A stretch of DNA of 43,146 nt from an uncultured Oscillospiraceae bacterium. Its GTDB lineage: Bacteria > Bacillota > Clostridia > Oscillospirales > Acutalibacteraceae. Below, piece after piece: positions 32,601 through 39,288 of this stretch; the first letter of the stretch is position 1; every line of letters begins with the position of its first letter. The position numbers were made by a program, and so were the translations under genes. Location of the stretch: the NCBI GenBank assembly GCA_900540865.1, contig UQHH01000017.1, positions 1 through 43,146 of the forward strand, written 5' to 3'. The notes below the pieces were generated by a model. It was not told the origin of the DNA, searched no databases, and was given only the letters and a program-made list of their open reading frames with translations.

Positions 32601-32663
32601 CTTTCGGTTCACTGCGAACACCGCGGGGTCTGAAAGCCATTCAAAGTTTGGTTTGTTGTTCAT
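29634..32663 (-). CDS. lacZ: Beta-galactosidase, GH2 family
   Basis: The 1009-residue protein is full length for LacZ. It shows the GH2 sugar-binding N domain (GVETAFYLWCNGQFAGYSEDSFTPAEFDLS), the VNRHEFD and RTSHYP motifs, the acid/base Glu in WSCGNESFGG, and the nucleophile Glu in ISCEYMHAMGN. It hydrolyses lactose and other beta-galactosides. No signal peptide is seen, so it acts in the cytoplasm on sugar imported by the adjacent ABC system. ATG at 32663 fits the ribosome site (TAAGGAG) better than ATG at 32669. A hairpin with a T-run stands just ahead of it. Confidence 0.97.
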   Translation of the reverse strand: MNNKPNFEWLSDPAVFAVNRKPAHSDHRFYETRQQAEAMTEMPLSFSLNGAWRFAYARNTKEIPQGFWEKNYDVSGWENILVPSHIQLAGYDKCQYINTMYPWDGHSELRPPQIDESYNPCGCYVRSFVVSERLKNKPLTISFQGVETAFYLWCNGQFAGYSEDSFTPAEFDLSEFIKADENRLAVLVCKRSTGSWLEDQDMWRFSGIFRSVYLYAKPRVHLYDLFVQASLNETFDKAEITLQMQVENAQGAQAEIELFAPDGTRVYSSLGIPLSESCAHTFSIDSPALWSAERPDLYQLLITIQKDGETIEAVPEKIGVRRFEMKDGVMCLNGKRIVFHGVNRHEFDCRAGRCVSYEDMVWDAKFMKQHNINAVRTSHYPNQTQWYRLCDEYGIYLIDETNLESHGSWQKMGQVKPDWVVPGDREDWLDIVLDRAKSMLERDKNHPSILIWSCGNESFGGKDIYEMAQYFRRRDPSRLVHYEGVFHDRRFPGTSDMESRMYAKPEQIEEYLKTNPEKPFISCEYMHAMGNSLGNMDEYIALEEKYPQYQGGFIWDYIDQAVIKQTENGETLAYGGDFGDRPTDYNFCTDGVVYADRSPSPKVQEMKYLYQDIVLIPDEHGVLIRNKNLFTDTSCGTFYWTLLFDGKVLKNGCFTCTVEPLNEQYVTIAFDAECAGEAVLTVTFCLNSKTIWAEKGHELAFGQAVIKRGSRQEKEKVSAGKTRIVHGDINTGVHGKDFSVLLSRQEKGIVSLRYDGIEFITRPPKPEYWRASTDNDRGCGFDYKSACWMPASRTQICTDIAEEERDGCVTFTYTYRPLMWSECEAIVSYTVQKDGSIDVAARFAGAENLPDLPLFGLVLRLPKEFENVNYYGLGPEENYIDRSSGARLGTFRFTALENLSRYVVPQECGNRTGVRFAEVTNESGFGLRFEARDTPIELQVLPYTAQELENALHIGELPPASYTNVRIAVKQMGVGGDDSWGAPVHEAYHMPANRQYAFSFTIRKCGGEG

Positions 32664-32677
32664 AAGCATTGCTCCTT

Positions 32678-32726
32678 AAAAAAGCGGGACGGATTTGAAC
32701 CAACCGATTCGTTTTATCCGTCCCGC
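32678..32726 (-). terminator. Intercistronic terminator before lacZ
   Basis: On the minus strand GCGGGACGGAT pairs with ATCCGTCCCGC over 11 bp around a 21-base loop, followed by TTTTTT. It lies between the second permease gene and the ribosome site of lacZ. Partial read-through would make lacZ less abundant than the transporter mRNA. Confidence 0.8.
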
Positions 32727-32749
32727 ACTGTGTCCGGTAGGTTTTCAAG

Positions 32750-33589
32750 TTATTTGACCGAGCCTATCATGCCCTGTACGAACTGCTTCTGCATGATAAA
32801 GAAAATGAGCGCGGTCGGCAGGGTCGCGATGACGATTGCGCACATAATCATACCGTAGTCGGGCGTGTAGGAGGCGCCCATCGCGGACAAAATCAGCGGA
32901 ATCGTGCGTTTGTCGGGCGTTTGCAGGGCAATCAACGGCCACATGTAGTTATTCCAGGAATTCATGAACGTGATGATGGCCGCCGCCGCAAACGTGTTTT
33001 TAATGGTGGGCATAAAGATTTTAAAGAAGATGCCGAGCTCTCCCACTCCGTCAATGCGCGCCGCCTCAATCATTTCCTTCGGGAAGGATTTTGTATTCTG
33101 CCGGAAGAAGAAAATCAGGAAGGCGGTGGATACCGCCGGAACGATTACGACAAACATCGTATCAAGCCCGAACGGCGTCCCGTTTAAGTTTGAGAACATA
33201 CGGAACAGCGGAATCATCAGCGCCGCGAACGGAACCATCATGGAGAGCAGGAGGAAGTTAAACAAACGGTCCCTCGATTTGGTACGGAAAATTTCAAAGC
33301 CGTAGCCCGCCGCGGAGGAAATAAGAAGCGCCAGTACCGTCGTAATGACGGCGATGATTGCCGAATTACCGAGCGCCTGAAGAAAGTTCAGGTTGTTGCT
33401 GAAGAGGTTTGTAAAATTCTTGACAAGCTCCCCGCCAAGTTGCATTTTACCCTGGATAATGTCGGTGGTGTTGCTCGTCATGCCGAACAGCATGAAGATA
33501 AACGGGAAAATCGAAACGAGGGAAATGACGGTCAGCACGGCATATTTTAAAGCCCTTGCGATACTGAATTTACGCTTCACGTTTGTCAC
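32750..33589 (-). CDS. Sugar ABC permease, MalG type
   Basis: The 279-residue protein has six predicted membrane segments and the MalG-type cytoplasmic EAA loop, EAARIDGVGELGIFFKIFMP. It ends with the MalG-family FVQGMIGSVK pattern. Its start lies 20 bases inside the upstream permease gene, so the two are coupled. It forms the transmembrane pore for the lipoprotein-bound sugar. No ATPase gene is in the operon, so a shared MsmK-type ATPase encoded elsewhere is expected. Confidence 0.95.
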   Translation of the reverse strand: MTNVKRKFSIARALKYAVLTVISLVSIFPFIFMLFGMTSNTTDIIQGKMQLGGELVKNFTNLFSNNLNFLQALGNSAIIAVITTVLALLISSAAGYGFEIFRTKSRDRLFNFLLLSMMVPFAALMIPLFRMFSNLNGTPFGLDTMFVVIVPAVSTAFLIFFFRQNTKSFPKEMIEAARIDGVGELGIFFKIFMPTIKNTFAAAAIITFMNSWNNYMWPLIALQTPDKRTIPLILSAMGASYTPDYGMIMCAIVIATLPTALIFFIMQKQFVQGMIGSVK

Positions 33590-34532
33590 CTCCGACCTTC
33601 ATCTGAATCGCCGAAAGGATGATGATGGCGACCAGTATGACGATGGACACTGCCGACGCATAGCCGAAGTTCGGCGAATATTTAAAGCTTAGGTTGTAAA
33701 TGTACTGGGAAAGCGTAATCGTCGCGTTTGCCGGCCCGCCCTGCGTGATGTTTACGACCTCGTCGAATAGCTGCAGCGTGCCGATGGTAGAGGTGATGGT
33801 GGTAAAGAGGATAATCGGCTTTAAGAGCGGGAGCGTAATTTTGAAGAATTTGCGCACAGACGAACAGCCGTCAATATCCGCCGCCTCATAAATAGACGGG
33901 TCAATGTTTTGCAGGCCGGACAGGTAAAAAATCATGTTGTAGCCCGTCCAGCGCCATGTGATGGATAAGATAATCAGTATCTTTGCCCAGAACGGGTCTG
34001 TCAGCCACTGGATTGGCTCCGCAATCATATTAAGCCCCATGAGCGCCTGGTTGACTACGCCGTCGGGCGCGAACAGGCTTTTCATAATGATAGAGTAAGC
34101 GACCAGCGAGGTAATACACGGCAGGAAAATCGCCGTGCGGAACGCGCCCTTTAATTTCAGCTTCCGGTCGTTTAGCATGACGGAAATAATCAGCGCGAAG
34201 ATAATCATAATCGGTACCTGTATCAGAAGATACAGCACGGTGTTTCCTGCCGCCTTGACGAACGTTTTATCGCCGAATAAGCGCAGGTAGTTGTCAAAGC
34301 CGACAAATTTCAGGTTGTTGCCGAGTCCCGAATGCGTGGACGTGATGATCGCCTGTACCATCGCGATAAATACCAGCACGACAATCAGCACGGTGCTCAG
34401 TGCCACAAAGGCCCAGCCGACGAGGTTTTCTTTACGGGTCATGCCAATATTATTTCTGCGCCGCTGCCGTCTGGTATTTGCTTTCTTTGTTTTCGCCGTA
34501 CCCTTTGGTACGCCGTTGGTCATCGCATCCAA
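33570..34532 (-). CDS. Sugar ABC permease, MalF type
   Basis: The 320-residue protein has a basic N-terminal tail (KKANTRRQRRRNN), six predicted membrane segments and the EAA loop EAADIDGCSSVRKFFKITLP. It is the MalF-type partner of the overlapping permease and lies between the binding-protein gene and that permease. A long perfect hairpin (34572-34609) lies between it and the binding-protein gene. The predicted substrate is a beta-galactoside, from the lacZ context. Confidence 0.95.
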   Translation of the reverse strand: MDAMTNGVPKGTAKTKKANTRRQRRRNNIGMTRKENLVGWAFVALSTVLIVVLVFIAMVQAIITSTHSGLGNNLKFVGFDNYLRLFGDKTFVKAAGNTVLYLLIQVPIMIIFALIISVMLNDRKLKLKGAFRTAIFLPCITSLVAYSIIMKSLFAPDGVVNQALMGLNMIAEPIQWLTDPFWAKILIILSITWRWTGYNMIFYLSGLQNIDPSIYEAADIDGCSSVRKFFKITLPLLKPIILFTTITSTIGTLQLFDEVVNITQGGPANATITLSQYIYNLSFKYSPNFGYASAVSIVILVAIIILSAIQMKVGGDKREA

Positions 34533-34571
34533 ACGAATCCCTCCTTATTATTTTAACGGTCTTCTCTGAGG

Positions 34572-34609
34572 GAACCGGCCGCCGCTGCTTTTACAGCGGC
34601 GGCCGGTTC
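34572..34609 (-). other. Perfect 16-bp intercistronic hairpin
   Basis: GAACCGGCCGCCGCTG and CAGCGGCGGCCGGTTC pair perfectly around a 6-base loop, without a T-run. Its place, between the binding-protein gene and the permease genes, matches known mRNA-stabilising hairpins that raise binding-protein output relative to permeases. Confidence 0.75.
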
Positions 34610-34629
34610 AAGGAGTGGGGATGTTGTGG

Positions 34630-35961
34630 TTAGCTGATTACTGCGCCCTCCGCCTGGGTTTGCGCCGCGTCGAGCGTTTCCTGCATGTCGGCTCCGCCGA
34701 CGATAGCCTGAACGGCCTCGGTCATAATATCCTCAACCGCATAGGTATGCAGGCCGTAGTTGACAGCGGGAACCTTCTCAGACCATTCAGAGAAATTCTT
34801 GAATATCTGCTGTCCGCTGAAGAAATCGTTCTTCGCTTCATAATTTTCCGTTTCCTTTGCGGCCTTCAGGGTGCTGACGAGATTGATGTCCTTAGCAAGC
34901 TGGTTTGCAAGCTCCTTACTCGATGCAAAGGTTTTGCTCAAGAAATCCTTGTTGGCGCTTGCGTCGCCGACGCCCTTGATGACGTACCAGCCGCTGCCGC
35001 CGATGGAGGAATAATTGACGGACTCTTTATTTTCGCCGAGGCGCGGAATCGGGGCGATGGCCCATTTGCCGCTCTGGTCTTCGGCCTTGATGACGGAGCT
35101 GCCAATCCAGCAGCCTGTCGGAATGGAAGCAACCTTGCCGCCCTGGAACGCGGAGACGAAGGAATCCCAGTCGGAAACCTGCTCTACGATGCCCGCGTCG
35201 AGCATTGCCTTGTAAACGGTAATGCCGTCCTTGAGTGCCTGATTGTCCTTGATGTCGACCGTCTGGCCGTCTTCTTTTACATACCAGCTGCCGGCCGACT
35301 GCATCATAATGCGGATTTGTCCAATGTCGGACGGGTCGAGCGTAAGCATGGCGTGGCCGGTCTTTTCTTTCACGGCCTTGCCGATTTCAATATATTTTTC
35401 CCACGTAAGGTCCTGCATGTCTTCCTGCTTGTAGCCCGCCTGCTCGACGTAATCGGTGCGGTAGAACAGGCCCGCTACGCCGGAATCGAACGGGACGCCG
35501 TAGATTTTGTCTTCGATTTTATTTACGGCGAACTTATAATCCATAAACGCGCTCTCGTCTACGATGCCGGTCAAATCTTCAAACGCGTCGGGGTAAGCGC
35601 TGAGGAAGTTCTGCGCCTTGTAGTCTTCAATCAGCACAATGCTGGGAAGGCCGGACGTCTGGCCGGAGCTTAAGCTCGTGTGAAGCTTCTGGACGATGTC
35701 GTCCTGCGCCATGGTGACGATTTCGATTTCCGCGTCCAGGTTATCCTTCAGGTACATTTCTTTTGCGACCTCGGCCGCCTTGATGTTGAAGGTTTCGTCC
35801 CATGCCCAAATAGTAATCTTCTGAGCTTCTCCCGAAGAGCCGGCGGATGAACCGCCGCTTGAGCCTGCCGAGGAGGTATCTCCCCCGCCGCTGCACGATG
35901 CGAATGTGATTGCCGCTAAGAGCGCCGCCATAATAATGGCAATGATTTTGTTTGCTTTCAT
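34630..35961 (-). CDS. Sugar-binding lipoprotein of an ABC importer
   Basis: The 443-residue protein has a lipoprotein signal (MKANKIIAIIMAALLAAITF) with the lipidated Cys at 23 (FASC), a Gly/Ser-rich tether, and the family-1 solute-binding fold (KITIWAWDETFNIKAAEVAKEMY). It captures sugar outside the cell for the two permeases downstream. ATG at 35961 has AAAGGA ahead; a longer frame upstream is noncoding. It is the first gene of the operon ending with lacZ. Regulation by the adjacent YesN/YesM pair is expected but no operator is identified. Confidence 0.94.
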   Translation of the reverse strand: MKANKIIAIIMAALLAAITFASCSGGGDTSSAGSSGGSSAGSSGEAQKITIWAWDETFNIKAAEVAKEMYLKDNLDAEIEIVTMAQDDIVQKLHTSLSSGQTSGLPSIVLIEDYKAQNFLSAYPDAFEDLTGIVDESAFMDYKFAVNKIEDKIYGVPFDSGVAGLFYRTDYVEQAGYKQEDMQDLTWEKYIEIGKAVKEKTGHAMLTLDPSDIGQIRIMMQSAGSWYVKEDGQTVDIKDNQALKDGITVYKAMLDAGIVEQVSDWDSFVSAFQGGKVASIPTGCWIGSSVIKAEDQSGKWAIAPIPRLGENKESVNYSSIGGSGWYVIKGVGDASANKDFLSKTFASSKELANQLAKDINLVSTLKAAKETENYEAKNDFFSGQQIFKNFSEWSEKVPAVNYGLHTYAVEDIMTEAVQAIVGGADMQETLDAAQTQAEGAVIS

Positions 35962-36351
35962 AATGACAGATCCTTTCATTCTTTGTTTGGTTTTTCTTTG
36001 TGAGACAGGCGACCATCTGCACAAATACTCGTTTATCTGACGGTTATATTTTAGCATGTGTGCAACAAGGATTGTTAGAAGAATCTTTCTTTGTACTTGT
36101 ACTGGTTTGCGCGGGAAAAACAGCCTGTTTTTTCCAATTGGTACTAATTTGCGCAATTATAAAAATTTTACGGTAGATTCGGTCAAAATTGTACCAAGCC
36201 GCCTGTTTTTGAATGCCATACAGTCGTTTTTCGCTTAAATGCTTACAAATAGGTGCCATTCTTTGTTGAATTCATACATACAGCCGCTATTGTTTTTGTA
36301 GGTTTCCAACAGCGGTATTTCATATTTATTCCTTACAGATACAATAAAAAT

Positions 36352-36374
36352 AGAGAAACACACAAGGTTTCTCT
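36352..36374 (-). terminator. Isolated leftward hairpin with T-run
   Basis: AGAGAAAC and GTTTCTCT flank a 7-base loop and, read leftward, are followed by ATTTTTATTG. No gene on that strand lies between it and the galU terminator, so it may end a short untranslated RNA. Confidence 0.5.
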
Positions 36375-36514
36375 TCTCTTTTAAGAATTCTCTTTTTAAC
36401 GTCCCGTTTCTTGAATTTCTTCATCAAGCTTTATATGTTAATGCAACGGAGAGTGAACACAAGAAACAGCCTGCTTTATGAAACGAAAACACTCCATTTC
36501 AAAAGGAGAAAATA

Positions 36515-36540
36515 AAAAGGACGGCTTACACCGTCCTTTT
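36515..36540 (-). terminator. Terminator after galU
   Basis: AAAAGGACGG and CCGTCCTTTT form a perfect 10-bp stem with a 6-base loop, then TATTTT on the minus strand. It stands 18 bases past the galU stop. Confidence 0.93.
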
Positions 36541-36557
36541 CGCTTTATAAATTAGTT

Positions 36558-37427
36558 TTAGAGTGATTTTGAAATTTCTTTTAAATAGGAGCGGAAGCCG
36601 TCCCCGACCTCCGGGTGCTGCAGGGCGATTTCAACCGACGCCTGCAAAATACCGAGCTTGTTGCCCATATCGTATCTTTTTCCCTTGAAATCCACCGCCG
36701 TCATGCCTTTCGTCACGGCAAGCCTGCGCATTGCGTCCGTGAGCTGGATTTCCCCGCCGACGCCCGGCTGCGTTTCGTCGAGAATATCAAAAATCTCAGG
36801 AGGCAGAACACACCGTCCGAGAATCGAATACAGAGACATCACGTGGTCTTTATCGGGCTTTTCAATCATATCGGTGCATTTAAAGATATTGTCGCGCAGG
36901 TTTTCCACCTGAAGGGAGCTGTATTTGTGGATGTCCTCTTCCTTTACCTGTTTTACGCCGAGTACGCCCAGCCCGTATTCCTCATACGCTTCAATCAGCT
37001 GTCCGCAGGCCGGTTCCTCGCCCACGATAACGTCGTCGCCGTAAAGCACGGCGAACGGCTCGCCCGCGACAAAGGAACGCGCGCGGCTGATTGCGTGGCC
37101 CAGGCCCTTCGTTTCCTTCTGGCGGACAAAATAAATATTTGCCAGGTGTGTAATATCGATAATATCCTCCAAAACGGAGGTCTTGTTGCTTTTTGTAAGA
37201 TTCGCTTCGAGCTCCGGCGCCCTGTCGAAATGGTCTTCGATTAGGCCCTTGCCCCTGTTCGTAATGATAAGAATATCGGTGATGCCGGACTTGACCGCTT
37301 CCTCCACAATATACTGGATTGCGGGCTTGTCCACAATCGGGAACATTTCCTTCGGCATCGATTTCGTAGCGGGAAGCACCCTGGTACCCAGGCCGGCGGC
37401 GGGGATAACGGCTTTCCTAATTTTCAT
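36558..37427 (-). CDS. galU: UTP-glucose-1-phosphate uridylyltransferase
   Basis: The 289-residue protein starts with the nucleotidyltransferase signature KAVIPAAGLGTRVLPATKSMPKEMFPIVDKP and keeps GLGHAISRA and YGDD. It makes UDP-glucose, the co-substrate that GalT uses, and also feeds envelope glycans. ATG follows AGGAATTGTGAAGT. It is 25 bases downstream of a zinc-ribbon membrane protein gene on the same strand and ends at a strong terminator, so the two may be one transcript. Confidence 0.96.
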   Translation of the reverse strand: MKIRKAVIPAAGLGTRVLPATKSMPKEMFPIVDKPAIQYIVEEAVKSGITDILIITNRGKGLIEDHFDRAPELEANLTKSNKTSVLEDIIDITHLANIYFVRQKETKGLGHAISRARSFVAGEPFAVLYGDDVIVGEEPACGQLIEAYEEYGLGVLGVKQVKEEDIHKYSSLQVENLRDNIFKCTDMIEKPDKDHVMSLYSILGRCVLPPEIFDILDETQPGVGGEIQLTDAMRRLAVTKGMTAVDFKGKRYDMGNKLGILQASVEIALQHPEVGDGFRSYLKEISKSL

Positions 37428-37452
37428 ACTTCACAATTCCTTTCTGATTGAC

Positions 37453-38457
37453 TCAATTGATTATATAATTGCTGTTTGTAAAAAACACAGTTGCAAAGCT
37501 TAAAACCATATAGGTTATCAGAAGGACAATTACGACAGCCTTGTTGACCCCGCCTGTTTTTTCAAACACGGTCTTCGCCTCGGCAGGCGTATCAACGCGT
37601 TCCTTCGTAATTTTTACCCGTTTGACGCAATGCTTGTAGTAAAGCCGGTTTCCGATGATTCCGCTTACAAGCATGGTGGCAAACCGTACGAAGTCCATTA
37701 ACGGGGACATACAAAGCAGCCAAAACTGCTGCGCGGGCAGCGAAAAAGCGGCCTGCATTACGCTGTATGGAGAAGCGCTTTCCCCAATCGACTTGGAAAG
37801 GCTCTGGTACATATTGACGAAATCGAGATAATATACGTTCGACAGCACGGTCGTAGCAAAGACGATAACCGTAAAAATCGCGCCGGCAAGGTATTGCTTC
37901 CGGTAAAGCATCCAGCCGCCGGAGAACAGGAACGCCGCAAAATTGAAGCGGCTGCTGCCGAACTGGCGGATGCGGTTGAATACCGTCAGGTAATACGGCG
38001 TGTTTACCTTGACCACAGCGGCAAGGTCCGACGCCTTGACATTATCGGCAAATTCTTCGTCAGGATTGACGCCCGCCATCGGGTCAAAAACAACCTGCGC
38101 GCCCGGCATGCCACCGCCAAAGGGCCCCGCCGGCCCCTGCTGCGGCTGTTGCTGCTGGTATGCGCCTGTGCTTGTCATCGGCGTGCCGCAGTGATTGCAG
38201 AACAGCGCGTCTTTTTTATTCTTATGGCCGCACTGCGGGCAGGGAATCCCCTCCCCAGCCTGTTCGGCCTGCTCTTTTTCGCTTGCGTCCTTCGCCCAGG
38301 AATAATGCTCCTTATGCCGCTGCGCGTTTGCGCAAGCGCCGTTTTCTTCATAACATGTCCTGTGGTGCGGCGTGCCGCATTCGGGACAAACTACGATGTC
38401 CTCTCCGTCCTGGAATTGCTCGTGACAGACAGGGCACTCGTAACCCTTGTAATCCAT
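37453..38457 (-). CDS. RING-like and zinc-ribbon membrane protein
   Basis: The 334-residue protein has an N-terminal prokaryotic RING-like finger (CPVCHEQFQDGEDIVVCPEC, then HHRTCY), a zinc ribbon (CPQCGHKNKKDALFCNHCG), a Gln/Gly/Pro linker (QQQQPQQGPAGPFGGGMPG), and a C-terminal part with about four membrane segments resembling DUF2628. Such RING-plus-membrane proteins are known from clostridial genomes but have no proven function. Its promoter has TATAAT at 38509-38504. It may be co-transcribed with galU. Confidence 0.85.
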   Translation of the reverse strand: MDYKGYECPVCHEQFQDGEDIVVCPECGTPHHRTCYEENGACANAQRHKEHYSWAKDASEKEQAEQAGEGIPCPQCGHKNKKDALFCNHCGTPMTSTGAYQQQQPQQGPAGPFGGGMPGAQVVFDPMAGVNPDEEFADNVKASDLAAVVKVNTPYYLTVFNRIRQFGSSRFNFAAFLFSGGWMLYRKQYLAGAIFTVIVFATTVLSNVYYLDFVNMYQSLSKSIGESASPYSVMQAAFSLPAQQFWLLCMSPLMDFVRFATMLVSGIIGNRLYYKHCVKRVKITKERVDTPAEAKTVFEKTGGVNKAVVIVLLITYMVLSFATVFFTNSNYIIN

Positions 38458-38503
38458 GCAGGTTCCCCTTTCTAATCGTTAGGGATACGTTTCATTCCGT
38501 ATT

Positions 38504-38509
38504 ATTATA
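38504..38509 (-). promoter_or_regulatory. -10 element of the RING-like gene
   Basis: TATAAT on the minus strand, about 45 bases ahead of the gene and directly beside the pflA terminator, which overlaps the -35 position. Confidence 0.55.
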
Positions 38510-38511
38510 CC

Positions 38512-38556
38512 AAAAGGCGGCGGAAACTGCAATAAAAACATTTCCGCGCGCCTTTT
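38512..38556 (-). terminator. Terminator after pflA
   Basis: AAAAGGCG-CGCGGAAA pairs with TTTCCGC-CGCCTTTT with a one-base bulge around a 14-base loop, ending in TTTT on the minus strand. Confidence 0.8.
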
Positions 38557-38563
38557 ACTCAAA

Positions 38564-39277
38564 TTAAACAGCTTGCTCAAGCAGCCGCTGCAGCGCGGCG
38601 ACCGCCCCATCCTGTGCTTCCGGCGCGCCGGCAAACGGAAATGGAATTCCGAGCCTTTCATATTTTTCCGCGCATAGCTTGCGGAAGGGAAGCAGTTCTA
38701 CCTTTTTGATGCACCTGTAAGGAGCGAGCAGGTCTTTCAGCCGCTTCACATCCTTTTCCGTATCGTTGAGCCCTGGGACGATTACCTGGCGTATCCACAC
38801 AGGGACATGCTTTTCTTCAAGCACGTTGAGAAACGCAAGCGTCTTTCTAAGCGAGCCGCTGCAAAGCGCCTGATATTCCTTTTCACTGCACGCCTTTATA
38901 TCGAGCAGGCATAAATCGCAAAAATCCAAAAGGCTTAAAACCTGCTCGTTTAAAACACAGCCGGACGTATCGAGCGCCGTATGCACGCCGCTTTCGCGGC
39001 ACAGCGCAAACAGCTCCGCGACAAATTCCGGCTGCGTCAGCGCTTCTCCGCCGGACACGGTCACGCCGCCGTCCTTGCCGAAATACGCCTTGCAGCGCAG
39101 GATTTTTTGCAGGACCTCGTGCGCGTCCATTTCCGTCCCGCCGGAAAAATCCCACGTGTCGGGATTGTGGCAGTATTTACAGCGCAGCGGACAGCCCTGC
39201 ATAAACACGACGCAGCGCACGCCGGGGCCGTCGAGCGTGCCGAGCGTCTGGATGGAATGGATATGCCCCGTCGCCAT
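38564..39277 (-). CDS. pflA: Pyruvate formate-lyase activating enzyme
   Basis: The 237-residue radical SAM protein has the cluster motif CPLRCKYCHNPDTW (CxxxCxxC, residues about 30-37), then GGVTVSGGEALTQP, the family's substrate-binding motif, and LPFRKLCAEKYERLG at the C terminus. It puts the glycyl radical on PflB. It lies 11 bases downstream of pflB in the same operon and shares its riboswitch control. Length is typical (about 235-250). Confidence 0.96.
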   Translation of the reverse strand: MATGHIHSIQTLGTLDGPGVRCVVFMQGCPLRCKYCHNPDTWDFSGGTEMDAHEVLQKILRCKAYFGKDGGVTVSGGEALTQPEFVAELFALCRESGVHTALDTSGCVLNEQVLSLLDFCDLCLLDIKACSEKEYQALCSGSLRKTLAFLNVLEEKHVPVWIRQVIVPGLNDTEKDVKRLKDLLAPYRCIKKVELLPFRKLCAEKYERLGIPFPFAGAPEAQDGAVAALQRLLEQAV

Positions 39278-39288
39278 AACGCGCCTCC

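Larger units (their letters stand above)
35962..36557. other. Noncoding region ahead of the sugar transport operon
   Basis: This 596-base A/T-rich gap holds the operon's leader and promoter region. Candidate -10 elements such as TAAAAT and TATAAC lie near 36045-36055 on the minus strand, but no -35 is convincing. A second hairpin, AGAGAAAC-N7-GTTTCTCT at 36352-36374 with a leftward T-run, lies in the middle, and the galU terminator is at the right end. No good protein gene is seen. Confidence 0.55.

Noticed and set aside
34615..35673. Plus-strand open frame of 352 codons
   Set aside because: It is antisense to the binding lipoprotein gene; long shadows are common in GC-rich coding DNA.
36470..36495. 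Possible CcpA cre site (ATGAAACGAAAACA)
   Set aside because: The central CG is one base out of register with the cre consensus.
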